Source: Streptococcus thermophilus (GTDB lineage: Bacteria; Actinomycetota; Actinomycetes; Mycobacteriales; Mycobacteriaceae). Taken from it: DNA of 64,000 nucleotides. The position numbers and the translations under genes were made by a program. The notes beneath the pieces are model-generated. The model was not told the DNA's origin, searched no databases, and saw nothing but the letters and a program-made list of their open reading frames with translations. Shown piece by piece: positions 1 to 9,316 of the stretch. The first letter of the stretch is position 1. Every line of letters starts with the position of its first letter. The DNA lies in NCBI GenBank assembly GCA_900618065.1, contig UYIL01000003.1, positions 1,550,001 to 1,614,000 on the forward strand. The letters are read 5' to 3'.

Positions 1-65
1 GCGGAGGGGACATCTGCCTCGGAAACACCGTTGTAGACCTGGGGTGCGTCATCCTTAGCGCTCAC
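1..65 (-). CDS. Partial 5' end of a small protein, possibly DUF2631 family
   Basis: The window edge cuts this gene; only about 21 codons are visible. A GTG start at 65-63 is preceded by a strong AAGGAG ribosome site, and the visible protein begins MSAKDDAPQVYNGVSEADVP. From memory, corynebacterial DUF2631 membrane proteins lie divergent to dxr and carry a similar YNGVS..D.PS start, so that family is my best guess. A perfect TATAAT lies upstream on the same strand. The family call is inference from a very short stretch and from position. Confidence 0.5.
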   Translation of the reverse strand, partial: MSAKDDAPQVYNGVSEADVPS

Positions 66-114
66 AGCAAACTCCTTGCACGGAAATAGCACGGTAAATA
101 TAAAGTACGTTCCC

Positions 115-120
115 ATTATA
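115..120 (-). promoter_or_regulatory. Candidate -10 box (TATAAT) of the divergent left-edge gene
   Basis: The minus strand reads TATAAT here, about 50 bases upstream of the GTG at 65, followed by an AT-rich leader and AAGGAG. No convincing -35 is visible, which is common in Corynebacterium. The rest of the 66-265 gap shows no clear element for dxr. Confidence 0.45.
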
Positions 121-265
121 TTGGCATATTCCCGCCGGTTTGGACGATTGGTCCCCCCGATTGATTGCGATCTTCAGCACGATCGGGCGGCCTCGCTATC
201 CGTTAGTTTGACCCCGCCTTGACGCAGCAGCACGAAAACCGGGGCATCGGGGTTTAACAGCCAGC

Positions 266-1432
266 GTGTGTGAGAATGGTCGGGTGCGAAAGGTACTCAT
301 TCTCGGCTCGACAGGATCGATTGGCACCCAGGCGTTGGATGTTATCGGCGACAACCCGGAGGATTTCGAGGTAGCGGGCATCGCGGCGGCGGGATCCGAC
401 CCGCAGGCGGTCATCGCTCAGGCCCGCCAGTTCGGCCTGGCGGCCGATCAGGTGGCCGTGTCTAAGCCCGAGTCGGCTCAGGTCGTTTCCCAAGCACTGG
501 GCGGTGAGGTGCTCGTCTCCGCTGAGGATCTGGTCCGCAGCACCAGCACGGATGTCGTTTTGAACGCCCTCGTCGGCTCCCTCGGCTTGGCGGCCACCCT
601 GGCCACACTGGACACCGGAGCAATTCTGGCGCTGGCCAACAAGGAATCACTCGTCGCCGGCGGAGACCTCGTCCTGGAGCGCGCGCAGGAAGGCCAGCTC
701 GTGCCCGTCGATTCCGAGCACTCGGCCATGGCCCAGTGCCTCCGTGCAGGCCGCATTGAAGAAGTGTCTCGCTACGTCCTCACCGCCTCCGGTGGTCCTT
801 TCCGCGGTTGGACGCGCGAGCAGATGTGGGATGTCACCCCGGAGCAGGCGGCCGCGCACCCGACATGGTCGATGGGGCAGATGAACACGCTGAACTCCGC
901 ATCGATGGTGAACAAGGGGTTGGAGTTGATTGAGGCGACGCTGCTGTTCGGCATCAGCCCCGACATCATCGACGTCACCGTTCACCCGCAGTCGATCGTC
1001 CACTCCATGGTCACGTTCTGCGACGGTGCCACCATCGCCCAGGCGTCGCCGCCGTCGATGAAGATGCCCATCGCCCACGCGCTGGCTTGGCCGGGACGCG
1101 TGCCGGAGGCGCAGCACAGCCTCGACTTCACCCAGGCGATGGACTGGCGTTTCGAGCCGCTCGATGAAGACGCGTTCCCCGCCGTCAAGCTCGCTCGCGA
1201 AGTCTCCCGCCTGCGCGGGACGTACCCCGCCGTCTACAACGCCGCCAATGAGGAAGCTGCGGCTGCGTTCCTGGCTGGCCGGATCCGGTTCCCCCAGATC
1301 GTCGATGTGGTGGGCGACGTGCTCGACGCGGCGTCCGATTTCGCTGTGCAGGCGGGGTCGTTCGGGGAGGTTGTGGACGTCGAAAAGCAAGCGCGCGTGC
1401 GTGCGAACGAGCTGGTGGACGCATGCTCCTAG
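266..1432 (+). CDS. dxr: 1-deoxy-D-xylulose 5-phosphate reductoisomerase
   Basis: Cytosolic enzyme that rearranges and reduces DXP to 2-C-methyl-D-erythritol 4-phosphate with NADPH, the committed step of the MEP isoprenoid pathway. The N-terminus has the Rossmann motif [14 protein letters not shown]; further in are ALANKES, the metal/substrate motif VDSEHSA and the ASGGPF loop. Length 388 aa fits the family. The start is GTG at 266; an in-frame GTG at 284 (giving a protein starting RKVLILG after the initiator) is a serious alternative because homologues usually start close to the Rossmann strand. The 3' end overlaps the next gene by 10 bases, so dxr and the protease are co-translated; ispG, another MEP enzyme, follows. 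Confidence 0.96.
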   Translation: MCENGRVRKVLILGSTGSIGTQALDVIGDNPEDFEVAGIAAAGSDPQAVIAQARQFGLAADQVAVSKPESAQVVSQALGGEVLVSAEDLVRSTSTDVVLNALVGSLGLAATLATLDTGAILALANKESLVAGGDLVLERAQEGQLVPVDSEHSAMAQCLRAGRIEEVSRYVLTASGGPFRGWTREQMWDVTPEQAAAHPTWSMGQMNTLNSASMVNKGLELIEATLLFGISPDIIDVTVHPQSIVHSMVTFCDGATIAQASPPSMKMPIAHALAWPGRVPEAQHSLDFTQAMDWRFEPLDEDAFPAVKLAREVSRLRGTYPAVYNAANEEAAAAFLAGRIRFPQIVDVVGDVLDAASDFAVQAGSFGEVVDVEKQARVRANELVDACS

Positions 1433-2625
1433 GTGTAGTCGTATTCGCGCTGTGCATTGCGCTGTCGATTGCGCTGCACGAGGCCGGGCACATGCTCACC
1501 GCGAAGGCGTTCGGCATGCGGGTGCGCCGCTACTTCATTGGTTTCGGGCCCACGCTTGTGTCGAAGAAAGTGGGGGAGACCGAGTACGGTCTTGCGGCAC
1601 TGCCGTTCGGAGGGTTTTGCGACATTGCGGGCATGACCGCGATGGATCCGCTCACGCCGGAGGAAGAACCGCACGCGATGTACCGCAAGCCGTGGTGGCA
1701 GCGGGTCGCGGTGATGAGTGGCGGCATCCTCATGAACCTCTTCCTCGGGTTCCTCGTCCTCTACATCGTCGCGGTAACGGCCGGCATCCCGAACCCGTAC
1801 GCCGACCGCACACCGACGGTGGGGGAGGTCAGTTGCACCTCCGACCAGATCGACGCGGAAACGCTCGCCGACTGCACTGGCCCCGGTCCCGCTGGTACTG
1901 CCGGCATCGAGCCGGGTGACAAGCTCCTTGCCGTCGACGGGGAAAAGCTGGAAAGCTTCGTCGACTTGCGCGACTACGTGCTTGAGCGCCCAGGCGAGAC
2001 CGTCGAGCTCACGGTGGGACGCGGTGAGAGCCAATTGCTTATTCGCGTCCCCCTCGCCTCCGTCCAACGCCTCAACCCCCAAGGGGAGCCCTATACGGCG
2101 GGAGCGGTCGGCCTGACCAGCGCGCCTGTGAAAGACGCGGTGAAACAGTTCGGCCCGGTCGAGGCATTTCCCGCTGCGGCGAACCTGTCGGGGGAGTTGC
2201 TCAAAGCCTCCGTCGAGGGCCTGATCGCGTTCCCGGCGAAGATCCCCGGCGTGGTCACCGCGATCTTCGGCGGCGAACGCGACGTGGAAGGCCCGATCAG
2301 TGTCGTCGGCGCGTCCCGTACCGGCGGGGAGCTGGTGGAGCGGTCCATGTGGGACGTGTTCTTCATGCTGCTGGTCTCGCTGAACTTCTTCCTCGCCCTG
2401 TTCAACTTGGTGCCGCTGCCGCCCCTGGACGGCGGCCACATCGCAGTGGTCCTGTTCGAGCAAGTGCGGGATGCCTTCCGCCGCCTGCGCGGCCTGCCGC
2501 CGGGTGGGCCGGTGAACTACGAGAAGCTCATGCCGTTGACGTACTTCATGGCGGTGCTGCTGCTCGGCGTGGGCGTGTTGGTCATGGTGGCGGACGTGGC
2601 CAATCCTGTCCGGCTCTTCGGCTAG
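1423..2625 (+). CDS. rip1: Site-2 protease (M50, RseP/Rip1-like) with PDZ domain
   Basis: Membrane-embedded zinc metalloprotease that cleaves transmembrane substrates such as anti-sigma factors. The zinc motif HEAGH is at residues 19-23 in the first membrane helix; a PDZ-like domain lies around 125-215 ([19 protein letters not shown]); the third zinc ligand region [12 protein letters not shown] is at 328-339, followed by a last hydrophobic helix. Length 400 aa is typical of actinobacterial Rip1. The ATG overlaps the end of dxr, and its stop codon TAG is part of the predicted -10 of ispG. The order dxr-rip1-ispG is conserved in mycobacteria and corynebacteria. The substrate cannot be told from sequence. 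Confidence 0.93.
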   Translation: MLLGVVVFALCIALSIALHEAGHMLTAKAFGMRVRRYFIGFGPTLVSKKVGETEYGLAALPFGGFCDIAGMTAMDPLTPEEEPHAMYRKPWWQRVAVMSGGILMNLFLGFLVLYIVAVTAGIPNPYADRTPTVGEVSCTSDQIDAETLADCTGPGPAGTAGIEPGDKLLAVDGEKLESFVDLRDYVLERPGETVELTVGRGESQLLIRVPLASVQRLNPQGEPYTAGAVGLTSAPVKDAVKQFGPVEAFPAAANLSGELLKASVEGLIAFPAKIPGVVTAIFGGERDVEGPISVVGASRTGGELVERSMWDVFFMLLVSLNFFLALFNLVPLPPLDGGHIAVVLFEQVRDAFRRLRGLPPGGPVNYEKLMPLTYFMAVLLLGVGVLVMVADVANPVRLFG

Positions 2626-2628
2626 GCT
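2623..2628 (+). promoter_or_regulatory. Candidate -10 of a leaderless ispG transcript
   Basis: TAGGCT ends 7 bases before the ispG ATG at 2636 and shares bases with the upstream stop codon. No Shine-Dalgarno is present, so a leaderless internal promoter is likely. Inference from spacing only. Confidence 0.45.
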
Positions 2629-2635
2629 GTAGACC

Positions 2636-3799
2636 ATGAATCAACCCATCGGTTTGGGCATGCCCGAAGGCCCGCCTCCGACCCTCGCTCCGCGCCGTAA
2701 AACCCGCCAGCTCTTCGTCGGCGGTGTCGGTGTCGGTTCGGAGCACCCCATTACCGTGCAGTCGATGACCACCACGAAGACGCACGACATCAACGCCACG
2801 CTGCAGCAGATCGCGCAGCTGACCGCGTCCGGCTGCGACATTGTGCGCGTCGCCTGCCCGAAGACGGTGGACGCGGAAGCGCTGCCCGCGATCGCGCAGA
2901 AGTCCCCGATCCCGGTCATCGCCGACATTCACTTCCAGCCGAAGTACATCTTCGCCGCCATCGAAGCTGGCTGCGCTGCTGTGCGCGTCAACCCCGGCAA
3001 CATCAAGGAGTTTGACGGCCGCGTCAAAGAGGTGGCGCAGGCGGCCGGGGACGCTGGTATTCCGATCCGCATCGGTGTCAACGGCGGCTCGCTGGATAAG
3101 CGTCTGTTGGAGAAGTACGGTAAGGCCACTCCGGAAGCGCTCGTGGAGTCCGCCCTGTGGGAGGCGAGCTTGTTCGAGGAGCACGGTTTCGGTGACATCG
3201 CCATCTCGGTGAAGCACTCCGACCCGGTGCTCATGGTGGAGGCCTACCGCCAGCTGGCGGAGCAGTGCGATTACCCGCTGCACCTCGGCGTGACCGAGGC
3301 TGGTCCGGCCTTCATGGGAACGATCAAGTCCTCCGTGGCTTTCGGTGCTTTGCTTGCCGAGGGTATCGGCGACACCATCCGTGTATCGCTTTCCGCCGAT
3401 CCGGTCGAGGAGATTAAGGTCGGCGACCAGATTCTCCAGTCGCTCAACCTGCGTCCCCGCAAGCTGGAGATCGTCTCTTGCCCGTCCTGCGGGCGCGCCC
3501 AGGTGGATGTTTACTCGCTCGCGGAGGAAGTCACCGCCGGGCTCGAGGGTATGGAGTACCCGCTGCGCGTCGCCGTCATGGGGTGCGTTGTCAACGGCCC
3601 CGGTGAGGCCCGCGACGCGGACTTGGGTGTGGCATCCGGTAACGGCAAGGGCCAGATCTTCGTCAAGGGCGAGGTCGTCGAGACAGTGCCCGAGTCGAAG
3701 ATCGTGGAGACCCTCATCGCCCACGCAGAACGCATCGCCGAGGAGGAAGGCCTCGAGGAGATCGAGGGCGCCAAGGCTGAGGTCAAGGTCACGAAGTAG
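2636..3799 (+). CDS. ispG: 4-hydroxy-3-methylbut-2-enyl diphosphate synthase
   Basis: Iron-sulfur enzyme converting MEcPP to HMBPP, the penultimate MEP-pathway step. The [4Fe-4S] ligands are visible in the C-terminal half: C282 and C285 in SCPSCGR, C317 in [11 protein letters not shown], with E324 as the usual fourth ligand. The N-terminal TIM-barrel part holds VQSMTTTKT and IPVIADIHF. Length 387 aa is normal for the two-domain bacterial form. It lies 10 bases after the Rip1 stop and has a candidate leaderless promoter there. A hairpin plus T-rich stretch follows it. Confidence 0.97.
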   Translation: MNQPIGLGMPEGPPPTLAPRRKTRQLFVGGVGVGSEHPITVQSMTTTKTHDINATLQQIAQLTASGCDIVRVACPKTVDAEALPAIAQKSPIPVIADIHFQPKYIFAAIEAGCAAVRVNPGNIKEFDGRVKEVAQAAGDAGIPIRIGVNGGSLDKRLLEKYGKATPEALVESALWEASLFEEHGFGDIAISVKHSDPVLMVEAYRQLAEQCDYPLHLGVTEAGPAFMGTIKSSVAFGALLAEGIGDTIRVSLSADPVEEIKVGDQILQSLNLRPRKLEIVSCPSCGRAQVDVYSLAEEVTAGLEGMEYPLRVAVMGCVVNGPGEARDADLGVASGNGKGQIFVKGEVVETVPESKIVETLIAHAERIAEEEGLEEIEGAKAEVKVTK

Positions 3800-3820
3800 A
3801 CCTCTCAACCTCTCAGAGTG

Positions 3821-3854
3821 GCAGCGCTGGAAAGCTTTCCGGCGCTGCTATTTT
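3821..3854 (+). terminator. Rho-independent terminator after ispG
   Basis: Stem GCAGCGC / GCGCTGC with a palindromic GGAAAGCTTTCC centre, followed by TATTTT. It separates ispG from the transpeptidase gene. Confidence 0.7.
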
Positions 3855-3862
3855 AGACTCTC

Positions 3863-5716
3863 ATGGAATCTAGGCTGGTAGAGCGCGTCGCGGGGATTCT
3901 CGCCGTGCTCGCGCTCGCCTTCGGAGTGGCAGCCTGCACTCCGAAGCCGAACCCTGCCCAGCCGGTGGCGAACGATTTCTTCGAAGCCTTGCAGGAGTTC
4001 GATTACGACGCGATTGCGGAGCTTGTCGACGACCCCGGCACCGCCATCCCCTCCATCCAATCCACCGTCGGCGGCCTGCAGACGGAGGGGGTCTCCGCCA
4101 CGGTGAACCACGTGGACCAGAAAGAGAACATCGCCACGGCGAACTACACCCTCGAGTGGCAACTCCCGCGCGGCCGCAACGTGTCATACGACGCGTCGAT
4201 GACTCTGACCCAATCCAACGACGACTGGACGATCCGCTGGCAGCCGTCCATCCTCCACCCCCGCCTCGGTGCGAACCACCACCTAGAACTGCGCACTGTC
4301 CCCGCCGACCAAGCCAACGTCGTTTCCTCCGATGGGGTCGCGTTGCTCAGCCCTGGCACCGCGTACCGCCTGCTCGTCGACACCGAGGCGGTGCGCAACC
4401 ACGCCGAAGTCGCCTCTGCCGTCTCCTCCGCTTTAAAGAAAGCCCACGCCGAAGATCCGTCGGTGCCCACCCAGGACGCAAGCAAACTGCAGACCACCTT
4501 TCTGACCATCACCGGTGTCTACTCCGTCGCGGTGATTCCGGCCGGCCCGCACAAGATCGTCGCAGACGCGCTGAAAGGCATCCAGGGAGTGCGGCTCAAC
4601 GAAGAAGCCGCGATGGTGAACAACGACCCCTCCTTCGCCCCCGACATCATGGCCCGCGTCGGCGAAGTCGTCCGCGACGACCTTGAAGGCGATTCCGGTT
4701 GGAAAATTGCCGTTGTCAACGAGCAGGGCAACGAGATGGAGGATGTGGAGTTTCATGAGGCGCGGCCGTCGCCGTCAATAAGCATCAGCTTGTCGCATGA
4801 AGTGCAGACCGCTGCGGAGAAAGCGCTCGAACCGATCAACGGGCAGAAAGCGATGATCGTGGCCATTCGCCCGTCGACCGGGGAAATTCTCGCCGTCGCG
4901 CAGACGAAAGCCGCCGACGAAGACGGCAACCTGGCCATGATGGGGCAGTACCCGCCGGGCTCGACATTCAAGATCATCACTTCGTTTGCCGGAATGGAGA
5001 AACAGGGACTTACGCCGGAATCGGTCGTGCCGTGCCCGGGGTCGATGGATATTTACGGGCGAGTCGTGAACAACTACGCCGGATTCGGCCTAGGCAACGT
5101 GCCGATGGACACCGCGTTCGCGCGCTCGTGCAACACCACCTTCGCCGATATTTCAACCAAGCTTGAGCCGGGGGAGCTGCAGACAGCGGGCAAGCAATTC
5201 GGTCTAGGAATCGACTACGAGATCCCGGGGCTGGAGTCCATGACCGGATCCATTCCCGTCGGCGAAGAACCGCTCGACCGCACGGAAGCCGGGTACGGCC
5301 AGGGCCTCGACCTTGCCAGCCCTTTCGGCATGGCGCTCGTCTCCGCCACCGCAGCGCGCGGGGAGACGCCGATGCCGTACCTGATCGAGGGGGAGGAGAC
5401 CAAGGCCAGCGAGAAATCCGAGAAGCCGAACCCCCAGGCAATCGACGGTCTGCGCTCCATGATGCAGTCCGTGACCGGGCCGGGTGGTACCGCCGGCGGC
5501 ATGGGCGCCGGAGGCGACATCCGCGGTAAGACCGGCGAAGCCGAGATCAACGAAGGTTCCCACTCCTGGTTCACTGGCTACCGCGACGATGACATCGCTT
5601 TTGCCACTCTGATTGTTCTCGGCGGCGGGTCCGAGGCGGCAGTCGCAGTTACCGACGCGATGTTCCGCAATATTGATGACCCGGGACCGGACGCCGGTGC
5701 TCCGGAACCTGAGTAG
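3863..5716 (+). CDS. Lipoprotein penicillin-binding transpeptidase with NTF2-like N-domain
   Basis: Peptidoglycan DD-transpeptidase of the class B / PBP2a-like group. An N-terminal hydrophobic segment ends in the lipobox VAAC, so the protein is probably a lipoprotein on the outer face of the membrane. An NTF2/MecA-N-like domain covers roughly residues 30-145, a dimerisation region follows, and the transpeptidase motifs are S367-T-F-K370, S422-C-N424 and K556-T-G558. Length 617 aa. Intact synteny with ispG upstream and map downstream suggests a housekeeping cell-wall role (the C. glutamicum PBP2a equivalent). The MecA-like N-domain is shared by many intrinsic PBPs and does not imply acquired resistance. 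Confidence 0.92.
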   Translation: MESRLVERVAGILAVLALAFGVAACTPKPNPAQPVANDFFEALQEFDYDAIAELVDDPGTAIPSIQSTVGGLQTEGVSATVNHVDQKENIATANYTLEWQLPRGRNVSYDASMTLTQSNDDWTIRWQPSILHPRLGANHHLELRTVPADQANVVSSDGVALLSPGTAYRLLVDTEAVRNHAEVASAVSSALKKAHAEDPSVPTQDASKLQTTFLTITGVYSVAVIPAGPHKIVADALKGIQGVRLNEEAAMVNNDPSFAPDIMARVGEVVRDDLEGDSGWKIAVVNEQGNEMEDVEFHEARPSPSISISLSHEVQTAAEKALEPINGQKAMIVAIRPSTGEILAVAQTKAADEDGNLAMMGQYPPGSTFKIITSFAGMEKQGLTPESVVPCPGSMDIYGRVVNNYAGFGLGNVPMDTAFARSCNTTFADISTKLEPGELQTAGKQFGLGIDYEIPGLESMTGSIPVGEEPLDRTEAGYGQGLDLASPFGMALVSATAARGETPMPYLIEGEETKASEKSEKPNPQAIDGLRSMMQSVTGPGGTAGGMGAGGDIRGKTGEAEINEGSHSWFTGYRDDDIAFATLIVLGGGSEAAVAVTDAMFRNIDDPGPDAGAPEPE

Positions 5717-5753
5717 CTTCAGTGTCTGGGCATGGGGCTCGGCGCGAATACAT

Positions 5754-5835
5754 TTTTAGTATGGCCTTTCGCGCCTCAGCAGAGACATTTCCGCAGGTGG
5801 GATTTCGGCCATGAACGCAAAAGGCCATACTAAAA
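5754..5835. repeat. 16-bp perfect inverted repeat with 50-bp loop upstream of map
   Basis: The arm TTTTAGTATGGCCTTT at 5754-5769 is repeated exactly in inverted form at 5820-5835, in the gap between the transpeptidase stop and map. The arms carry TACTAAAAT-like sequence. Possible roles are a terminator, a small-RNA structure, a two-site operator or a relic of a small mobile element. Nothing decides between them. Confidence 0.6.
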
Positions 5836-5882
5836 TCCCAGTGCGGACCCAGCCCCGCTCGGTTGGGGCACGCAGGACTAAC

Positions 5883-6764
5883 ATGGCCCGCATGAACCCA
5901 CGTGGAAAACTCACCCCCGGCAAGCCGACCCCGCAGCGCGAGGTGCCCTCGGACATCGAGCGCCCCGAATACGCCTGGAAGGACGAGGTCCAAGAGAACG
6001 TTGGTGAGCCGCTCATCCAGACCCCGGAGACCATTGAGGCGATGCGTGAGGCGTCTCGGATCGCCGCGAACGCTCTCGAGGCAGCTGGCGCGGCCGTTGC
6101 CCCCGGCGTGACGACGGATGAGATCGACCGCATCGCCCACGAGTACATGATCGACCACGGTGCCTACCCGTCGACGCTGGGCTACCGCGGTTACCCGAAA
6201 TCTACCTGCGTCTCCCTCAACGAGATCGTCTGCCACGGCATCCCGGATACGACCGTGATCCAGGAAGGCGACATCGTCAACATCGACGTCACCGCCTACA
6301 AGAAAGGCGTGCACGGTGACACTAACGCAACGTTCCTCGCCGGAGAGGTTGCTGAGGAGCACCGCCTTCTTGTCGAGCGCACCGAGCAGGCCATGATGCG
6401 TGGCATTAAGGCCGCGAAACCTGGCCGCCAGATCAACGTCATTGGCCGCGTCATTGAAGCATATGCCAAGCGCTTCGGTTACAACGTGGTTACCGACTTC
6501 ACCGGCCACGGCGTCGGCCCGACCTTCCACAACGGTCTAGTCGTCCTGCACTACGATTCCGATGCCTACACCGACGTCCTCGAGCCCGGCATGACCCTGA
6601 CCATCGAGCCGATGATCAACCTGGGCGAGTTGCCTTACGACATCTGGGACGACGGCTGGACCGTCCAAAACCGCGACGGTGAGTACACCGCCCAGTTCGA
6701 GCACACCATCGTCATCACCGACGACGGCAACGAGATCCTTACCATTCCGGACTCGCAGCGTTAG
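5883..6764 (+). CDS. map: Type I methionine aminopeptidase
   Basis: Removes the initiator methionine from nascent proteins in the cytosol. All five metal ligands are seen: D135, D146, H209, E242 and E273, in the contexts [29 protein letters not shown] and FEHT. I start at ATG 5883 rather than the upstream 5811 ATG because the extra 24 residues run through an inverted repeat and do not resemble the family; AGGA precedes 5883. A second ATG at 5892 is possible. The protein is 293 aa, with a ~40-residue N-terminal extension ([17 protein letters not shown]) as in the actinobacterial long isoform that binds ribosomes. A strong hairpin follows. Confidence 0.95.
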   Translation: MARMNPRGKLTPGKPTPQREVPSDIERPEYAWKDEVQENVGEPLIQTPETIEAMREASRIAANALEAAGAAVAPGVTTDEIDRIAHEYMIDHGAYPSTLGYRGYPKSTCVSLNEIVCHGIPDTTVIQEGDIVNIDVTAYKKGVHGDTNATFLAGEVAEEHRLLVERTEQAMMRGIKAAKPGRQINVIGRVIEAYAKRFGYNVVTDFTGHGVGPTFHNGLVVLHYDSDAYTDVLEPGMTLTIEPMINLGELPYDIWDDGWTVQNRDGEYTAQFEHTIVITDDGNEILTIPDSQR

Positions 6765-6796
6765 TCCGCAGGCCTGGTGCTGCATCGCATGCGCAC

Positions 6797-6833
6797 GAAG
6801 AAAGGGGAACCGCCGAAGCGGCTCCCCTTCTTC
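6797..6833. terminator. Hairpin terminator shared by map and the convergent secreted genes
   Basis: Near-perfect stem GAAGAAAGGGGA / TCCCCTTCTTC with an inner CCGC-GAAG-GCGG, between two convergent genes. T-rich on one side and A-rich on the other, so it could act in both directions. Confidence 0.7.
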
Positions 6834-6865
6834 TATGGGAATCTAGAGCGAATCTAGAAGTCTAT

Positions 6866-7276
6866 TTACCACGGGATCTGCGGCAGCAGGCCCTGGTTCA
6901 GGGCGTAGTTGCCCAGACCGATGACAGCACCGATGCCAATCGCGACACCGAGCCAGTTGAGGGCGTCGCGCCACATGAGAGCCCAGGTCGGAGCTGCGGA
7001 GTCATCGACTTTCTTCCCGAGGAGATCGGTGATGTTAGAAGTCTGATCAGCTTCGGTTTTCTGGCCAACACCGAAAAGGCCCGGGCCCTTGATAAGGTCG
7101 CTGGACAGCTCGGTGAGGGAAGCGCCGTTGTTCTTCTCCTTGTACTGGCTCGAACCGCTGGTGAACGTGCTGGAGCCGCCAGTCGGGTTCTCCTGAGCAG
7201 TAGCGACGGATGCGCCACCGAAAGCGACGGCAGTGGCTGTAGCGGCCGCGAGGGCTGCGTTGCGGAACTTACGCAT
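6866..7276 (-). CDS. Small secreted or membrane-anchored protein, paralogue A
   Basis: Not a recognised enzyme. The 136-aa product begins MRKFRNAALA and has a classical signal peptide with an ATA cleavage site after residue 27, a polar Ser/Thr/Gly-rich middle, and a hydrophobic helix near the C-terminus (about 113-130), so the mature protein may sit in an envelope layer. It has an AAGGAAATAAC ribosome site before the ATG. The adjacent upstream gene (7329-7691) encodes a paralogue with the same first ten residues, and the two form one unit. C. glutamicum has similar unannotated secreted proteins beside map and mycothione reductase, by memory. Function unknown. Confidence 0.85.
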   Translation of the reverse strand: MRKFRNAALAAATATAVAFGGASVATAQENPTGGSSTFTSGSSQYKEKNNGASLTELSSDLIKGPGLFGVGQKTEADQTSNITDLLGKKVDDSAAPTWALMWRDALNWLGVAIGIGAVIGLGNYALNQGLLPQIPW

Positions 7277-7328
7277 GTTATTTCCTTACTTCTTGAAAGA
7301 TGGATTGATTGTGAAAGTTCGAACGCAG

Positions 7329-7691
7329 TTACTTAGCGAACGGACCGTACTTGATGAAGTTGTCGATCGGGCCGGCCACGAGAGCGATAGCAGCCACGAT
7401 GCCCAATGCCCATGTGGAGCCGTAGAGCAGCTTCCAGCTGAACGGAACCTGATCCCAGTTCTTCTGGCCGAAGATGTCCTCGCCGGTAGCTTCAGTGCCC
7501 TTGTCGGTCTGGAAAATGTTCTTACCGATGAGGTGCTCGACCGAGGAACCGGAGTTGGTCGTTTTCTCGGAGGTGCCCGTCTCGGCAGCCGGAGCCTGCT
7601 GCTCGGTCTCAGCCATTGCGACGGAGGTGCCGCTGAAGGTCAGTGCCATCGCGGTAGCGCCGGCGAGTGCGGCGTTGCGGAACTTACGCAT
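7329..7691 (-). CDS. Small secreted or membrane-anchored protein, paralogue B
   Basis: Second member of the tandem pair. I start at the ATG at 7691, not at a longer frame reaching 7793, because AGAAAGGGA lies just upstream and the protein then begins MRKFRNAALA like its neighbour. The 120-aa product has a signal peptide cleaved near AMA (about residue 27), an acidic and polar mature part with a GTEATGEDIFGQKNWDQ stretch, and a C-terminal hydrophobic segment ending in a short basic tail. The shared leader and C-terminal helix with a different middle suggest duplication and divergence. Function unknown; corynebacteria-specific as far as I know. Confidence 0.85.
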   Translation of the reverse strand: MRKFRNAALAGATAMALTFSGTSVAMAETEQQAPAAETGTSEKTTNSGSSVEHLIGKNIFQTDKGTEATGEDIFGQKNWDQVPFSWKLLYGSTWALGIVAAIALVAGPIDNFIKYGPFAK

Positions 7692-7918
7692 AATACGAAT
7701 CCCTTTCTGTGGATCTAGGTGGGGGCCAGCGGAACCAGGCTGCAAGCAAGATTGGAGTTTGCTGGAAGTCTGATCCACTTTCCAGAGAAACATACTAGCG
7801 CATGGCAGGCTGCTTTACCTACATGACCTGGCAATTTTCAGGTTCTGATGCGTCTCTCAGGATCCTCAAAGGCTGCCAGGGAGCGTACAGACTGCGCGGA
7901 TTGAGCGGCGGTGGAACC

Positions 7919-9316
7919 TTAGACCGGCGGGAACTCGAGATCGAGACCGAGGATCGCGTTCTCCGTTACCTCCGCGAGAGCGGGGTGAATCCAATACTCG
8001 CGACGCGCCACGTCGCGTAAATCTAATTCAAAACTTATGACGGTAATCATCTGTTGGATCAGCGTTGCAGCTTGTGGCCCCATGTAGTGCGCACCGAGAA
8101 GCTTGGCGGTTTTCTTATCGGCGATGAGCTTGACTGCGCTGGTGGAGTCCTCCAATGCCCAGCCGTAGGCGACATCGCCGTAGGACTGGATCTTTGTGGT
8201 CACCTCGTAACCCTCGTCGCGCGCCTGCTGCTCCGTCAGGCCGACAGACGCGATCTGCGGGTAGGTGAACACTGCGGACGGAACGTGGTCGTGGGGGAGT
8301 TTGACCAGGTCGTCGTTGAGAAGGTTGTGGCGCGCTGCGCGCAGTTCCGCGTTGGCAACGTGCTTGAGCATGTGCGGGGAGGAGACATCACCGATGGCCC
8401 ACACCCCCTCGCAGCTGGTGCGCCCGTACTCATCGACCTTTATGCGGTGGTCATCGTGCATCTCGACTCCAGTGGCGTTCAAGTTGAGCCGGTCGCCATT
8501 GGCCACGCGTCCGGTGGCGACGAGGAGGGCGTCGGAGGTGATGGTTGAGCCGTTGTCAAGCGTGAGCGTGACGCCGCTGCTATCGTGCGATGCGGAGGAG
8601 ACCGTTCGACCCACGTGCGTTTCGTAGCGCGGAGCTGCCAGGGCGTTGAAGCGGTCGTGGATGTCTTTGTCCAAGTGGCGCATGAACGGCGAGCGGTTCA
8701 CAATGCGCACGTGTGTGCCTAGCGACTGGAAGACGTGGGCGAACTCCATCGCGATGTAGCCGCCGCCGAGAATAGTGAGCGTCTTCGGCTGCTCCGGCAG
8801 GCGCATGATGTCATCGCTGGTGTGGAACGGCACTCCGGAGTCGAGGATGACCTGTGGAATGAACGGGCGGGAGCCGGCGGCGATGAGGATTGTGTCGCCG
8901 GTGATCGTGGCGGGCTCACCGTCGATCGACGTGGTCAGCGTTTTCGGGCCGACGAACTCGGCGTGGCCGTTGTAAAGGGTGATGTTCGGGCACTCCTCAC
9001 CGCGGCGATACTCTTCGCCCGAACGGGAGATGACATCGACGCGGTGGCCGAAGACACGGTCGACGATGGCGGGCCAATCGGCGCCTTCGAAGGTGGTGTG
9101 GATGCCGAGCCGCTCCGAGTTCGCGGCAGCAGCTGCAGTGTCGGCGGCGACGACGTACATCTTCGTCGGAATGCAACCGGAGTTGAGGCATGTGCCGCCG
9201 AACTGCGGGTTCTCCTCAATCAGCGCAATGGATTTGTCGTCGAATTCCGGGCCGGGCAGCGAGTTACCCGAGCCGGAACCGATGATGATCAGGTCGTAGT
9301 GGGTCGGGTTTGTCAC
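7919..9316 (-). CDS. mtr: Mycothione reductase
   Basis: FAD- and NADPH-dependent disulfide reductase that keeps mycothiol, the actinobacterial thiol, reduced. Visible parts are the FAD motif IIIGSGSGNS at 10-19, the redox pair C43-LNSG-C48 in GGTCLNSGCIPTK, the NAD(P) motif ILGGGYIAMEFA, ATGRVANG, the second FAD motif IGDV, and the C-terminal active-site base in WIHPALAEVTENA. I use GTG 9316, which gives MTNPTHYD (465 aa), has GGAGA upstream and overlaps the hydrolase stop as GTGA; an ATG at 9331 is also in frame. It is translationally coupled to the hydrolase upstream. Confidence 0.94.
   Translation of the reverse strand: MTNPTHYDLIIIGSGSGNSLPGPEFDDKSIALIEENPQFGGTCLNSGCIPTKMYVVAADTAAAAANSERLGIHTTFEGADWPAIVDRVFGHRVDVISRSGEEYRRGEECPNITLYNGHAEFVGPKTLTTSIDGEPATITGDTILIAAGSRPFIPQVILDSGVPFHTSDDIMRLPEQPKTLTILGGGYIAMEFAHVFQSLGTHVRIVNRSPFMRHLDKDIHDRFNALAAPRYETHVGRTVSSASHDSSGVTLTLDNGSTITSDALLVATGRVANGDRLNLNATGVEMHDDHRIKVDEYGRTSCEGVWAIGDVSSPHMLKHVANAELRAARHNLLNDDLVKLPHDHVPSAVFTYPQIASVGLTEQQARDEGYEVTTKIQSYGDVAYGWALEDSTSAVKLIADKKTAKLLGAHYMGPQAATLIQQMITVISFELDLRDVARREYWIHPALAEVTENAILGLDLEFPPV

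Noticed and set aside
3863..5716. MecA-like transpeptidase as an acquired resistance gene
   Set aside because: The gene sits in conserved synteny with intrinsic motifs and composition; the NTF2-like N-domain is normal for this PBP group.
7802..8020. Small plus-strand frame between the secreted genes and mtr
   Set aside because: No ribosome site, it runs into the mtr 3' end in antisense, and the translation looks random.
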